Notes: generated from the letters alone by a model not told the origin. Positions 20,566-33,905 are shown, counted from the stretch's first letter. The stretch is 64,000 nt of DNA from Amphiura filiformis (GCF_039555335.1 NC_092642.1:14518243-14582242), one strand, 5' to 3'. Numbers and translations are program-made.

Positions 20566-23500
20566 CTGAAAAAAAAGGAAAATGAGGAAAAGAAAAATCG
20601 ATCAATTGTATAATAATAAATGGCATTGAAAGCATTTGTTTAAATGAGATATCAAACGACACATCTTATAATTATCATCATCTGCTTGAATTTAAATAAA
20701 GAGAAAAAATTGTTATCACTATAATAAAGAAACTTATTGTTAAAATGCAATCATATCAAGACATAATACCCGATTGCATTATAGATACCATTACGGTGTG
20801 TACCCGATTTTTATTACCAGACATCAAAGACATTCGGGTTTTGGTCGCTTGGTTTCCTATTATCCTGCCTAACCTCTTGACTGATATCATTATAGATATC
20901 TTATGTTTGTACCCTTTGGTGCAAATTCTGCTTCAGATAAGCTATAACCGATGACTTACAGTGGAGCAATTGATAGCTGTGACAATAATGTAAATCGAAT
21001 CTGAACTTAGCAGTTGAACTCTTTCAATTCGCATTTGGCGCTTCAAAATACCATCATCTGAAAAAAATCCCTTAAGAGAATGATTTCCAAACGGAGTTCA
21101 TCTATGTCAATTTGGTCAGATAGTACCGTATTACTATAGATTTCTTTTTTCTAATAACATGTTAGAGGTTATATAATTATTGTGTACAAACGCATTTTCA
21201 TTAATATCTCTCATTAGGCCCCTATGCAGTATATGGTTTTTTAGAGCTATGAAAATAATATTTCTTTATATTATTATCACTATTTATTTTATATTTTCAT
21301 TATCTTTCTTTCTCTAATGACAAATATGACCCAATTTATCTTATGCTTAGTTATATTGTGATAGTTAGCATTTTAATACTATTAAAGTGTGTACACATTT
21401 TAAATTTTCGGCGCTGTAGTAATAGAAATCTTGACGCACCGTCTATTTATTATCAATGTGCGAATAACTAGAGCAGTAATACATGTTATTGTTTTAGTGT
21501 TCATTAAACTACGACTCTTAATTGGATCAAAGGTGAGAATTCGTCGACTTTTTGTCAATAAGTGAGCATAAAACTTGTTCCAGATGCCATTAATCATCAA
21601 TATCGCGTTATTATAATTTATAGCTCGTCATAAAATTATTAAAATTATATTATGGGTTCATAATAATGTCTTCATTTCAATAATGAAAATCAATCAATTT
21701 TCAATCTTCATCTAAATACATATACCCTGTACCTATATTCTTGGGTCTGTGATCCAAATAGTTAATTGGGCAAGACAAATCAGGTATCCTCTTTTTTACC
21801 AATGAGTATATCAACATTTCTGAAGTTGAGAGGTTTAAGTGACAGTATTGTTGGTATAAGTGCAACTGGCATGTAGCTAACAGCTCCATTTATTAACCGG
21901 GCTATTTTGGGATGGACCATCAAGAAAGCTCTGATTAAGATTGAACTTATTATGGCATTGTTAATGCCCATACAAGGAATTGCACTCAGATCTCTAGGTA
22001 GCTATCAATTAACTTCACCCACTCAAACACATTTATAGCAACTACCTTTTCATACGCAGTATATAGCTGGCAAGTGTGAAAAAGATACACTAATTAACGC
22101 GCAGGAAAACAGGCAGGCAGACATACAGACATGACATATATTTGGCATGCTCACATAGAAAGAAATATCTTAAACAATTTGGGTTGTTTATGTGCCTGGT
22201 TTGAACAACTTAACAAGTTGTTTTAACCTGGCACTTAACGCGAGCTGATTTTAAAAAGAATTAAGCAGTTGTTTGAAATATATTTTGCAGTGCATATAGG
22301 CAGATTTTCATGCCAAATCGGCATTTAAATTCGCAATATATTGTGCGACAGTTTTTGTTCTGCAGTTTGGGAAAATAATTATTTGTGCGTACAAATTATT
22401 GTGTAAATTGTTTTACAAGCATAAAACACCCCCACACAAACACATAAACAAATAAACAACAATAAAAAAAACCAGCTTGACATCTCAATTATTTCTTTAA
22501 AATAATTTAATGATAACAATATCACAAAAATAAATGAATAAATAATAATGAAAGCAATGTTTCCAAAACTGCCAAAACAGACCCACAATGCTTTAGGATT
22601 ATTAACTACATCAAGATAAAGATTACAACAATGAACAGAATGTTATATATACTAACAATAACTGAACAGAAAATAATCTTTATATAATAAATGCCCAGAG
22701 CTCTTAGGTAGATTTAAACCAAATTGAATTGATGATTTAAACAGAGGATAACATGTTTATTATGTTGTTTAAACCAGAATCACTCATGAGAGTCGTATAA
22801 AACAACTTATAAGTTACGTTATTTCCAGTATGGACCATAAAAACATAGCCAGACAACGGAACGAGATAGAGGTATGACTATTGTCAGACAGCGAGTAAAA
22901 ATGAGGTATAGAGGGGAGGGAGAGAGAGAAGAATGTAATCAGTGTTCCCAGACTGTCCGTGTACCATCAATGCGCCCTGCAAGTGCATGAGTGAAATGTT
23001 ATTCAATGGTGTTCCGCGACACGGTAAAATTACATTGATCACACATTTGTTTATGAGCAATACAAATTAATGATTCACGTGGTTATTTCTAACTTTATTT
23101 TTGATGTTAATGAAATGTGTTTTAGCATTTATAAATAAAATAAAATAATATTAAATTAAATGAAGTTAAATAATTTTAAAATGATTAGTTCTATAGATAC
23201 CCCCTTTCAATGATCTGTCACACAGCACTTGTAAAGATAAGTCAGTATCTGTGTTTTACGATTCTTATTTCCCGCAACATTTTCATTGCTTGCTGAGAGA
23301 GGAAGCTTTCGTTTAGTTACGTCGGCAGTTCCATAATTCATCTGTCACGTGGGGCGATGTTGAGCTTACTCTGAGCCACAGACGGTTTAGTCGGCTCAAA
23401 ACAGGGTACGCCGTTGGTAGATAGTACCTCCCGCTGTCTCTGATCAGGTTGTTCCTGTAAGCCAATATCTGTGCTATATTGAAGTTCAATTTAAAATTCT

Positions 23501-24602
23501 CTTTTAATCTCAAGTTTAAAAAGCGAAAAAGTTTCGTTTTAAGAGCCGTATCTCTGTATTTTCTGTGTCTCTGCATTTTCAACATTGACTTTCAATGCTT
23601 TCAATTTGTTAAATTGAAATTATCTCATTGTCTAATTAAAGCGTACATTATTGCACTTTTTGCACTTCTTGATTAATAAAGGGGACACACTTACGATCAA
23701 AACCCGGTATACATTGCATTGCTAAAGTGACTGGTATACATGATCGGTGTGAGTTTAAAGTTTTGAACTATTTCAAATAAATTATATACGATATATCTCA
23801 AAAGTCATTTTGTCGACTTCGTTCGCATTGTGTTAGAGGGGGTTACAAATATGTTCAATGTTTTATTTCATGATTGTCATATCAATTACCAATGTTTGTT
23901 GAACATCGCAATGCCTTATATACTAATATTTTTTAAGCTTAGTCATGTTGATGGTTAATTAAAATTCAAATAGCTATATGATCAATGCATTATATGGGAT
24001 ACCCTTTAGTAGTGAGGGAAATACTTCAACATGAACTTCTACAAAATTTGAATCGATTTGCAATAAGCGCAATTATGATCATATATCTGACATACCGTAT
24101 TCATAGCAATATCATGAATAGAATTAAAACGCCGTCAGAAGATGTCTTCATATTTTTAATAATTCATTTCAGCTTCATCAGCTTATGATTGGAAGTGATC
24201 GTGAAACATGATATGATCAGGAACGGTCCTATACGATTACATCGCGTCTCGATGAGCATTAAGTTCATATATAGCCCTGGCTGATTAATTCGATACCAAA
24301 TTTAATTAGCGAGATATTGAAAATTGATAGTAGGAAAGTCGATTCCGATATGGAGGACAACCTAATTAAGTATGTACTGTCCTGTGCGATCCTATTCAAT
24401 CAATTAGTTCGAAACGAAAACACACAATGTGTGAATAGCTTATGAAGGTTATTACTAGAAGTTGGTCACTGACTCAGTGAGTTATGATGTTTTATGGTTG
24501 CCATGCAATAGGTAAAACGTGAACAACGTAGACAAATATGTAAATTAGGCCAAAGGTTGTGAAGACTAAAAACTAACATCATTTCATTAATAAGCAGTCA
24601 AT
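20566..24602. other. Copy A block upstream of the SLC10 exon (minus-strand sense), no exon confirmed
   Basis: Matches 54090-59272 apart from copy-B-only insertions. If the SLC10 gene was complete, its earlier exons should be here or further right. I found none with SLC10 signatures. The minus-strand frame at 21780-21971 (SSILIRAFLMVHPKIARLIN) looks hydrophobic, but the partner in copy B is frameshifted. Contains short CAGACA and poly-pyrimidine runs. 24061-24480 is the best-conserved block between the copies. Confidence 0.45.
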
Positions 24603-24851
24603 GTAGCTCAATCGGCAAGCTAGGCCTTAGATTCCACGATCCGATGCATTCGTGTCCGGTGATCCGAGTTCGAGACTTTACCACTGAATAAATCATTGCA
24701 GCCAGGATCAGCTTCCGGTTCCCGGCTCCCGGTTCCTGGTACCCCGAGTTCTCGTACGGGTAATTGAGACAAATAGCATGCAGTTAGTTCCTTGCCCAGC
24801 ATGCCCAGGCCCACATCGCCACACACCAATACATCAGAGTCTAACGGCTTA
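24603..24851 (+). mobile_element. Foldback tRNA-like SINE, copy A
   Basis: Begins with GTAGCTCAATCGGCAAGC (A-box-like) and, about 55 bases later, GATCCGAGTTCGAGACTT (B-box-like). The far end, read in reverse, is again tRNA-like (AAGCCGTTAGACTCTGATGT). The two heads face each other. Partner at 59273-59546. No true cloverleaf could be drawn. Confidence 0.55.
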
Positions 24852-25028
24852 GGCACCACATCTTATTTGGTCCTGTAGCACTATCGGTGACCTGATAGGT
24901 ACCACTGGCTCTTGCTATCGTACCCTGAACATTCGTTTTAATGAAAAACGATAACACTATGACAGATAGAGTTATCGGTATCTAACCGGACACTGATGGC
25001 ACTATAGGACCAAATAGGACGTGGTGCC
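24852..25028. mobile_element. PIF/Harbinger-like MITE with TTA duplication
   Basis: The ends GGCACCACATCTTATTTGGT (then CCTGTAGCACTATCGGTG) and their complement ending ..AGGACGTGGTGCC pair over about 38 bases. TTA lies at 24849-24851 and 25029-25031. Copy B has the unoccupied site CGGCTTAAGGGGAC at 59540-59552. A 3-bp TTA duplication with GGCAC-type ends fits PIF/Harbinger. 177 bp, non-coding. Confidence 0.83.
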
Positions 25029-25031
25029 TTA

Positions 25032-27047
25032 ATATTAAGGGGACTATCCATTAAAGAGGTATTCACCTTCCTAGTTTTCCGATAAAATAAATTATTTCTT
25101 AAAATTAAACATCGCAGTTAACATTAACGTCTAAAGGGCATTGACACTGGGATGTCAGGTGGGGACCCTATGGTTTGATCAATGCTCTGTGTGGCAAATG
25201 AGCCTAAAAGATCCATAGATAGCCACAGATTAGCCAAGATGTGCACCAAATAGCGTACTTGGCCCCGCACGCAACTTTGGGATTGTGCCTTGAAGAAATG
25301 ATAAGCATATGCATTGTCCATACATCTTGTGCCTGATGGCCTGATATAACTCAATTGTGAATACCCGCGAAGGTCGAATTTAAATGTAGCACGAGTACTT
25401 TTTGAACGGTAATAAGTTTTCACTCTTGAAAGTACATCATTTTTCTTATTTTTTCTTTTTGAGTATTTTATATAATTTATATTTTTGAATATTATTATGT
25501 TATTTTTCAATACAGATCGTGTGATTTAAATTACAAATCCAACTTTGGAAGAATAAATTAACCATAGTTATAATAAAACAACATAAATGTCTGATGAGTA
25601 CTTAAAGCTTAGAGCGATTTCTAATTTATTTTTCAAAATTGAAAATAACCACAAGTTGAAGTTGTGAAAAAATATATACTATATAATGGTAAAAACAAGA
25701 ATATATTCTTTAGATCATTGGCTGTTCAGTAATTCCCTTAATGATTGAGCTAACATGACTACTTTATATTGCTTTATACTGGCTTTCACGGTAGTTGTGA
25801 GCTGGTTGATTGCGGACAGACTGGTGTTCCACATACTAGTAATCGAATAATTAGACTTTTCAAAAATGTAATGCCAAAATGTAATCGTCTGTAAATCGTC
25901 ATTATTGTTTTGTTACGCAAGTATATAGCAATGCGTCATGAATTGGTGTGACATTTAAGGCGGAGTTGTTCCATGTTTGAGTGAAAATTAATCTGTTTCA
26001 AATCGGACTATCGTTTTAAAGGGTAGAGTGTCTGCTTTAATTTGCTACCAAGTTGATGAATTGATGGACATGGATACGATATCCCCAGCCTATATAATAC
26101 TAAAGGTTGAAGCAAGGGGATACGATGCAATAGGAAATAGTATGTGCTCATGCTGTGAACAAAATTTAACATTGACATGGACCAGACTTTTATAAAATCA
26201 TAATATACGATTTCCGTCAAATTTTTGATTTTGTTATTCTCTGCCAAAATTATTAAGTAATGTTGTAACAACTGCAAGAAAGGTTTTAAGATTAAATGAA
26301 AGAAAAACCACTGGCTATCTTTGCCGTTTAACGTATATAGAATTCTATGATGAATTGTCGTAATAACCACGATTTAAAATTGCTCTTTTGTCCTTGTTTG
26401 ACTGATTCTATTTAGGTGAAGTTGGGACATGTGCCAACTTTACAAATATGCCTGAAATCAGGTTTGGAAAAAATTATCAATTTAGTTTTTAAAGACCGTA
26501 CATTTTAATATGGCTTTAACTCATTTGAAATAAATTAAGATGTTTGACGAGAACCACTTTATATGGGACACATTGTATAGGCAATAGGTAAAGAACTTTG
26601 GAGTAGACCATGCATCATCAAAAGTGTATCTCCTTCAGTCAAGCTATACCAAAACGTGGCTAACATGTACAGATTAACGATTGCACACTAAAACATGAAG
26701 CATTAGAAGATTACATGTATATCATTTATGCTAATACTCTTAAAATAAAATGCAGAAGAAATGGAAGTAGAGGACAGTGCTTTAGTCTCTCAGGACATGG
26801 TAAGTATTGCGCATTTCAAGAAGATCTATTCAAATCTATAGTGACGAGAAACCAGCCCACGTAAGAATTAAGGAACAGACCTTGTCGGATTCCTCTAAAG
26901 CCTTCCTTAAACCATTTGAGTGGCGTGACCGAGGGAAGGGGAATCCCCACTTGAGCATGTTGAGAATTTTACTGATTTAAACGTGATGTAAAACGATGAG
27001 CCGTTTTATATTTTTGATATTGTCTTATGAGTGCTGGGTGCATCTTC
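25032..27047. other. Copy A block, partly unique
   Basis: About 25080-25845 has no counterpart in copy B, which instead has a local duplication there. A minus-strand frame at 25124-25510 (128 residues) has no recognised motif and no partner. From 25850 to 27047 the sequence matches 59758-62150, with the unoccupied site of the copy B mariner-like element at 26090-26097. A 48-base piece at 26757-26803, bounded by a GCAG and a GTAAGT, looks exon-like in frame (EEMEVEDSALVSQDM) but is too short to call. Confidence 0.4.
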
Positions 27048-27230
27048 GAGAAAGAAAGAAAGAAAGAAGAAAGAAAGAAATAATGAAAAAAAGAAAAAAA
27101 AATAGGAAGAAAAGAATTAAAGCAAAACGAGAGAGAAGAAAAAGAAGGACACAAATTGAACGGCAGAAAGAAAAGAAAGAAAGCCGAATTCAAGAAAGAA
27201 TGACAAAAAAAAAACTTGTCAAAAAGTATA
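27048..27230 (+). repeat. GAAA-rich polypurine tract
   Basis: Imperfect GAAA runs on the plus strand, with open frames of Lys/Arg/Glu on one strand and Phe/Leu/Ser on the other. These are composition effects and not genes. Partner tract at 62212-62420. Confidence 0.8.
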
Positions 27231-30180
27231 AACAAAATATTGAAATATATTATAATTATGAAATTAACAATAGTCATTTTTATTCCTCGTCTCTAATTAG
27301 AAATCTACACGATAAATGGCGCTACAACCGCCTTTCTTAATTTCACCTTGACACAATTTCCGTTGTTTTAGTTTATCAGTCGGTTAGCCTTTCAATTCAA
27401 TTAGGCAAAACCAATAATGAAAAAGGTATATGTACACATGATATTTATCAGCATAAGTATGTCGATTTCAAACTGCTTCCAAAATTAAATACTTGTCTAT
27501 TTCGATTTACCAAAATGTTATTCTACCAATCTGAAATTCCATTACTTCAGGAAAATTTATACTTTTATATGAAGTTAAATTACGAATATTCAAAATTGCA
27601 TGATATTTAGTAATTTAACAAATGTGTGCTTATATCGAGCACGGCGTACGGGTATTGAAAAAGTACATTGCCGTTGTACCTATCACATCCACGTCACTTA
27701 CGTTTTCTCGTGAACATCTGGATAATGCGCTTTTTTTGGTTTATCGACAAAATATCATAAACAAGATATTCAAGATTCATATTTTTACAGATCATTATAT
27801 GCTTTTGATATTTCCCATTATTAACCGTTTTCGTGATGAATTAAAAAATGTGTGTTTAAATTGTTGTTAATTATAAAGATAAACTACATGTATTGCAAAT
27901 TAAAATAGCGTGATGGCATGGTGCAGGCCGTAGTTATTTTAATGTAAAATAATATTTGCCCAACATGATTTGATGAGCTTGACTGAGAAATCAATTAGGT
28001 CGATCATTCTCAAATATCTAGATCAAATATCTATAATGGTTTTGAACTTGATAACATATTATCAGAAGATTTAACGTTATGGAAAAACAATTAAGTGTCA
28101 TTGATTACTCCAAATAAAATATCCGTACGACCTGAAAGTTCCAGATTAATCCGAGCTGCGTGATCCAGATCAGGGTGGATTTTACCAGCATACAACGCGT
28201 CGTAAATACCATCCTGAAGTATGGGATTTGTGTGTCAGAGTGACACCCGGAGTTACGACGGGTTGGACTTACGATGGGTCAAAGGACTGCGTTGTAAGTG
28301 TTAAAGAATTGCATGTACCCCTGGCATGTACCCCTGCAGGGTGCTCGCCCATAATGGCCAGGATAAGAATATTTTCGCGCGTGTACGCGGAACGTGACAT
28401 GAACGTATGACGTCACTTTGATTTCACTCCTGAATGCTGTAATCAATTTACATCATGCGTTAACGTACCGCGACAATGTGCGACAATCTAATCCTCACAG
28501 TAATACTATATGCCATTGCGTATACGAACTATGCCTAAATATAATCAGATATAAAGTCAGACAAACAAACAGACAGACAGACAGACACCCGACACCCCGA
28601 CAGAAAAACCCAGACAGATGGACAGACAGACACCCAGACACACAGCCAGCCAGCCAGAAAAAGACAGTTAGACATACTTATAATGAGTATAATAGGGGCA
28701 CAGAGTGAAAGAGCGAGATAGACATCTGAGTCAAAAAACCATGCAGCTATAAATGTTGAATGACAAAATCTACATCTATATTATATTCGAATTATTCTAG
28801 ATTAGATCGAGTTATGTGAATCGTCATTAATAGATAACCCAGATACACACAATTTGTGTAGCAATTATCTTTTCGACTTACTGTATATATTGGGACAGGT
28901 GTGTAAAAGTAGTGTCATGTTTAATTTTAATCAGCAGAATATCATTCGTTTAAGTTTGAAATAATGGCTCACATTACGAAATTGACACTTGTGAATGTCA
29001 TTGGCAATTGCTTTATCATTTGAATTTTAAAAGAGAAATTACAATTCTCTTGTAAAAATACTTCAAAAGACTTATTAAGTAATCAATTATTGCTTGTAGC
29101 AAATTATCACATAATTATGCAAAGGTGAGAAGGAGGATGAGTGATTATACTTGGCGATTTTGTCATTTTATTTAAAAATGTAATTGTGCTCATCTCAAAG
29201 TTTCAGGCAATTATTTAAAGTAGGACTCAAATATTGCATGCCTAGTTAAATATTGCTGAATATGGCTGACGGGTATATAGGATATGGGTCAAACGAAATT
29301 TAACAAATACATTTGTATTAGTATAATGTATTGGGAGGGTAAGGAACTCAAATCGATGTCGCTTGCAGAGTTGCTATCGAATGGGAAAATCACGGGAACT
29401 ATTTCGAAAGTACATGTACACACAAACCTTTTTGTCGGCACAGTTCTTATAAGCACACATTTGTTAAATTACTAAATATCATGCAATTTTGAATATTCGT
29501 AATTTAACTTCAAATAAAAGTATAAATTTTCCTTCTTGCTTATAATGTGTGTTGCATATGAAGTTTTATTAACAATAATTGAGAAAAATCATTACTACTT
29601 AAAATCTTCCAAAATAGTTGCACAGTTTAGTGTCATTTTACGCAGGAGCCTCCCAAATGCCATTTACAGGAAATTTTACACCCTTACCCCTTCCGCATTT
29701 TTGATAAAAGCCACACTACAGGGTAGCAGAGACAGGAATAAAACCGGACCATAACCCATTGTGATTTATCACCGGAATATAATCTTGCAAAGAAATTGAA
29801 CCCGCCTTTTGGCGTATACCAATTGAAGATAAAGACTAACCCCGGGTACGAACCCAAGAGCACTTTATTTCATTTTGTTTGAAAGTTCAAGTGTTGACAG
29901 TTGATTCTTCAGTTATGTCTACCTATTAAGAAAATATTAAAAGATTGGACCACTCACTTACGTGTTCGTCCACTATACTGTCACTGCCTTAATAAATATT
30001 TATCTTTGCATTTGTGTACTACATCCTTAGATTAACAACAACAAGAAAGTACAACAACGACGACAACGATGACGACAACGATGACAAGTACGACAACGAC
30101 GACGACGACAACGACGACAACAACAATTTACATTAAAAGGGTTATCCCACGGTTTGGGGACAAAGGATAGGTAAATTATA
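27231..30180. other. Right part of copy A and unique flank
   Basis: 27231-28700 matches 62430-64000. A CAGACAGACA microsatellite lies at 28556-28660. A CAACGACGACAACGATGACG microsatellite lies at 30030-30130. 28700-30030 has no recognised gene; its short frames lack motifs. Confidence 0.45.
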
Positions 30181-31103
30181 TTCATTCATTCATTCATTCA
30201 TATTTTATTTTCATCAATCATCAACATCAATATACAAGTGATACTAATAGCTCAACAAAGTAATAAAATTAAATGTAAACAAGAGTCATTGGTATAAATA
30301 AATATCAATACATTTAGGCAGTAACAATTAAATCAATATAATTAAGTTAGAATAGCATTACTATGTATGATTGACCAAAATACACTTTAAATGCATAGTG
30401 ATATTACGAACGTGCTTATAGTAGTTTATCACGGAAATACCACACTGCAATGGCAATTGATTTTGAAGTACTTCTACGATGATAAGCGCCTTACAACGGA
30501 TAAGCTGGCTCTCTACAAACATGCTCAGTGAATAATACAATACATACTATCAACTATAACATAGTAATACATGATAATAAATATAAAATTTTTAATGTTT
30601 TTAATAATATAACATAATAGAACATAATAATGTAATGATAATATAGTAATATTATAATATAATAATGTAATAACATAATGATAAAATAGTATAATAATAA
30701 TATTTCTAATTCTCTTAGTTATAGTGATGGCAGAGTACATTTTAAATGTTTGTTGATCATGTTGATACAATGGATGCATAATATAATGCATAGTAATGCA
30801 TGATAAGAATCATAAGTATGATACATTAGATTTTACAAAATACATAAATGACCATTGATACAATGGATAATAATGTTAATGAGTCAATCTCAGCATACTT
30901 TACAGTGAGGGGGCTATACATGATGACAGAGATTTTATTTTAGAATTAGGTTGTTGAGCAAAATGAAAATGGGAGGGGAAAAAGATGATTGACGAGGACT
31001 CTGCTAAACGCGGGGCGTGGGGTGCAGAGACCTCGTTGACAGACAAACACACACATTATCCGATAAGAAGAAGAAGAAGAAGAAGAAGAGAGCGAGAGAG
31101 AAA
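30181..31103 (-). mobile_element. 3' part of a minus-strand LINE (tail end)
   Basis: In minus-strand sense this ends with ATGAAAATAAAATATGAATG and a GAAT run (30181-30200 on the plus strand as TTCATTCATTC), which looks like a LINE 3' end. It stops at the CCCAGTGGGC terminus at 31104. The purine-rich GAAGAAGAAG..GAGAGAGAAA on its right resumes as AAAGAGAAGAAAATAGG at 40270. I infer that it belongs to the same LINE as 40270-41345. There is no coding part here. Confidence 0.5.
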
Positions 31104-32040
31104 CCCAGTGGGCACAGGTTAGGATTTCGACGTTGTATCAACGTTGATACAACGTCGAAATCTAACCTAACCTGATTTCAACCCGATTTCAACCTAGAGA
31201 TTGGTTGAAATCAGGTTGAAATTTCAACGTCGATACAACGTTGAAATTTCAACCTGATTTCAACCATGTTTGAACCAACTTTCAATGCAAAAATTAAGGA
31301 GGTTGAAATCAGGTTGAAACTTCAACGTTGATACAACGTTGAAATTTCAACCTGATTTCAACCAATGTTTCAATGCACAACTTAATGACCTTACATAAAA
31401 TATTATTAGGACGAAATATGCCTATGCCTAGTATATTAACATGTTTAAAGGTAGAGAGCATTGAGATTTTACCCAAATTTCATTTTATATATCCAGGCCG
31501 CATGATCTAACGATTTAAACCGGACTTCCGTTTTCCTTCAAGTGACGCGCGGCGTGCACTACCTCCAATGACTTACCCGAAAACACCGGGTGGTACGGGG
31601 CATGCTATACGGCCCCGTCGCCGCTCAATTGGCGGGCTGATGTTGATAATTATGGGAATTCCTACAACATGGTGAACACTTGTGAACACTTGTGGGGGGG
31701 GTTGATGCAAAAGGGTGGGGTGGGGCTTTAGTTCTGACCCTCTTATGGGTACGGCAGGGGCCTTGAAAAAACGAGTAAAATTTTCCCAGGAAAATTGAGT
31801 TTATATGATTTTCTATGGGATTGACTCATAATTTTTTCATGTCAAAAAGGGCGGCCCTGAATTTTTTGAGAACTGAAAGGGGGGGCGAAAAACTTTGCAG
31901 CACCCCCCCCCCACAAGTGTTTGTGAGTGGTCCCTAATAGGCCTATTGGAACTTCGCATATCTTCTATTTTACTAACCCGATTATGTGATGTCGCCCCGG
32001 GTATTGCCCGGGTATCGCCGGCGTCAGTAGGTGCGATATT

Positions 32041-33008
32041 GTGGGTGGGTACGGTACGTACACGCGTGCACAAGTGTTAACTCGCCGGTACACACATGCG
32101 TTCGCAAATGTTTGCGAGTACGCACTCATGTTTACAAGTGTTCATGGGTACGATTGCGTACATTGCCGGTACACACATTCACAAGTATATGCGAATACGC
32201 ACGCGCGTGCGCAAGTCTTTATGGGTACGCATGTATGCCTACATGTTCAAGTCTTTATGGGTACGCACATGTGTTTGCAAGTTATTGCGGGTGCGCACGC
32301 GCGTTCGCAAGTGTTTGCAAGTACACATGTGCATACACAAGTGTTTGCAAGTATAAACGCACGTTCGCAAGTGTTTATGTGCACGCATGCGCGCGGGCAA
32401 GATATTGCAGGTAGGCACGCGAGTTTGCAAGCGTTTATGAGTACTCGCGTGCGTGCGCAGGTTATTGCGGGTACGCATGCCCGTTCCCAAGTGTTTGCGA
32501 GCCCAGACAAACAAGATGGTATGTCTATGTTTGCGAGTACGCACGCACGTTCGCAAGTTTTTACGTGTATGCACTCGTTCTCAAGTGTTTATGCGTACGC
32601 ATGCACGTTCGCAAGTGTTTGCAAATACGCAAGCGCATGCGCAAGTGTTTATGGGTACGCACTTGTGTTCGAAAGTTATTGCGGGAACGCACGCGCGTGC
32701 GTGCACAAGACATTGCGTTACGCAGTCGAGTTTTCAAGTGTTTTCGAGTAGGCCTACGCATGCGCGTTCGCAAGTGTTTATGGATACGCGAAAGTTATTA
32801 CGGGTACGCATGCGAGTTCGCAAGTTTTTATGGGTACGCGAAAGTTATTACGGGTACGCATGCGAATTCGCAAGTGTTTGCAAGTACACTCTCGCGTTCA
32901 CAAGTGTTTACAGGTAGGCCTACGCACGCGCATTTGCAAATTATTGTAGGTACGTACGCGCGTGCACAAGTGTTTGTGAGTAGGCCTACGCACACGCGAG
33001 TGCAAAAC
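32041..33008 (+). repeat. 30-bp CpG-rich minisatellite, about 32 units
   Basis: The unit is close to CAAGTGTTTGCGAGTACGCA followed by CGCGCGTTCG, with end variants TTATGGGTA and TTATTGCGGGTA. Because 30 is divisible by 3, several frames on both strands stay open; the longest (32041-32751, 236 residues) translates as 10-residue repeats like QVFASTHARS. Alternating purine-pyrimidine runs (TACGCACGCGCG) are unusual in this AT-rich region. The frames share a repeat cause and there is no splice or promoter context, so I do not call a protein. Confidence 0.85.
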
Positions 33009-33689
33009 TTATGCCACTGCCGCGAGCGGGATGGCGCATCAGCCAATGACAAATGCCTTGAATGTGTCCGTTTGTTTGAACTTGATCATTTGATGTAGGA
33101 TCTGGATCTGGATCATCTTGTCTCAGGGCTAGTCGGCCTAGGCCTATATCTGAAACATGTTGAAAAACAATTTCAAATTTTTGGATATTCGCATTTTGAC
33201 CTTAAAAAAACAGGTTTTAATCCTAGATCCACCATAAATGTTTGGACATTCGAAAATTATATTTTTGGATTAAAATTGTAGTAGTGCGATATCGCTTTCG
33301 CCCAACACTTTTCCAGAGTGGATATTGCCCAATGTACAGCAGCAAGCAAAAGGAGTTGCACGCGTACGTATGACGTACATAAACTTGAGGCCTAAATTTG
33401 CAAATAAAACAGGTTAGTAAACATTTAAATTTTCTTTAAAGGTCTACTTGACCTTTGGACACATTGCTGGATGTATATTTCAACTTGGTTTTCCATTTTG
33501 TATCATCAGGATATGTTAAAATAGTTAAGCTTACTGAGCAGTTTAAAAATTACATGCCTGCTGCACATGACATGCATGCTGTATTATACAATCATGAATG
33601 CACCATTCGAGAAACACGAAACAGTGCTTTGAAGTTGACATGCTTGTGACATGACTTGTACTTTTGTAGAAGACCCAGTCATGCCAGTT

Positions 33690-33905
33690 TGGAATATTTG
33701 CTGGGGGAAATCAGGCCCGTAGTCTGGATTTATTTGGGGGGGGGGGCTGATTTTGAAAAAGTGGACCTTTTTTTTTTCTTCAAAATTTTGACCTTTTTGG
33801 ACTGGGCGGATTTGGACATTTTTGGACCAAGAAAGCATGAGCTCGCAAAAGGGACTTCAGGGGTTAAAAGGGGAGATTTTTGTGGTTAAAAGGGGACTTT
33901 TGGGG
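33690..33905 (+). repeat. GGCCCGTAGTC..GGGGGG repeat
   Basis: GGCCCGTAGTCTGGATTTAT, then an 11-G run and repeated words (TTTGACCTTTTTGGAC, GGGGTTAAAAGGGGA). I recognise only the general type, a frequent G-rich dispersed repeat of marine invertebrates. Not coding. Confidence 0.45.

Larger units (their letters stand above)
10371..28700 (+). repeat. Segmental duplication, copy A
   Basis: Homologous blocks run in the same order and orientation as 42335-64000. Matched points include 10385/42355, 14262/42418, 16237/46290, 16711/51352, 18785/51965, 20940/54095, 24100/58760, 26093/59996 and 28090/63570. Divergence differs by block; 24061-24480 shows about a dozen differences in about 420 bases by eye, while other parts carry many small indels. 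Gaps in the match are private insertions, annotated separately. The A match ends near 28700 only because the partner reaches the window edge. Confidence 0.85.

Noticed and set aside
21780..21971. Minus-strand hydrophobic frame (SSILIRAFLMVHPKIARLIN) as the preceding SLC10 exon
   Set aside because: The residues loosely resemble the SLC10 segment before the IGSIAG splice site, but no donor falls at the right place and copy B carries frameshifting indels.
23345..23490. In-frame QREVLSTNGVPCFEPTK-type peptide (partner near 58100) as a transporter C-tail
   Set aside because: Open in both copies, but stops differ, replacements are not conservative, and no membrane exon is adjacent.
25124..25510. 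128-residue minus-strand frame
   Set aside because: No motif, N-terminal half is low-complexity Lys/Asn, and no partner in copy B.
26757..26803. Small exon EEMEVEDSALVSQDM between AG and GTAAGT
   Set aside because: Too short, no partner exons, and copy B has ATAGTAAGT with replacements; not enough to call.
31668..31931. G-run/C-run inverted pair (ACACTTGTGGGGGGG and its complement) as a MITE
   Set aside because: Pairing relies mostly on homopolymers; no target duplication could be defined.
32041..32751. 236-residue repeat protein
   Set aside because: All frames of a 30-bp CpG-rich array stay open. No promoter, splice site or domain supports a gene.
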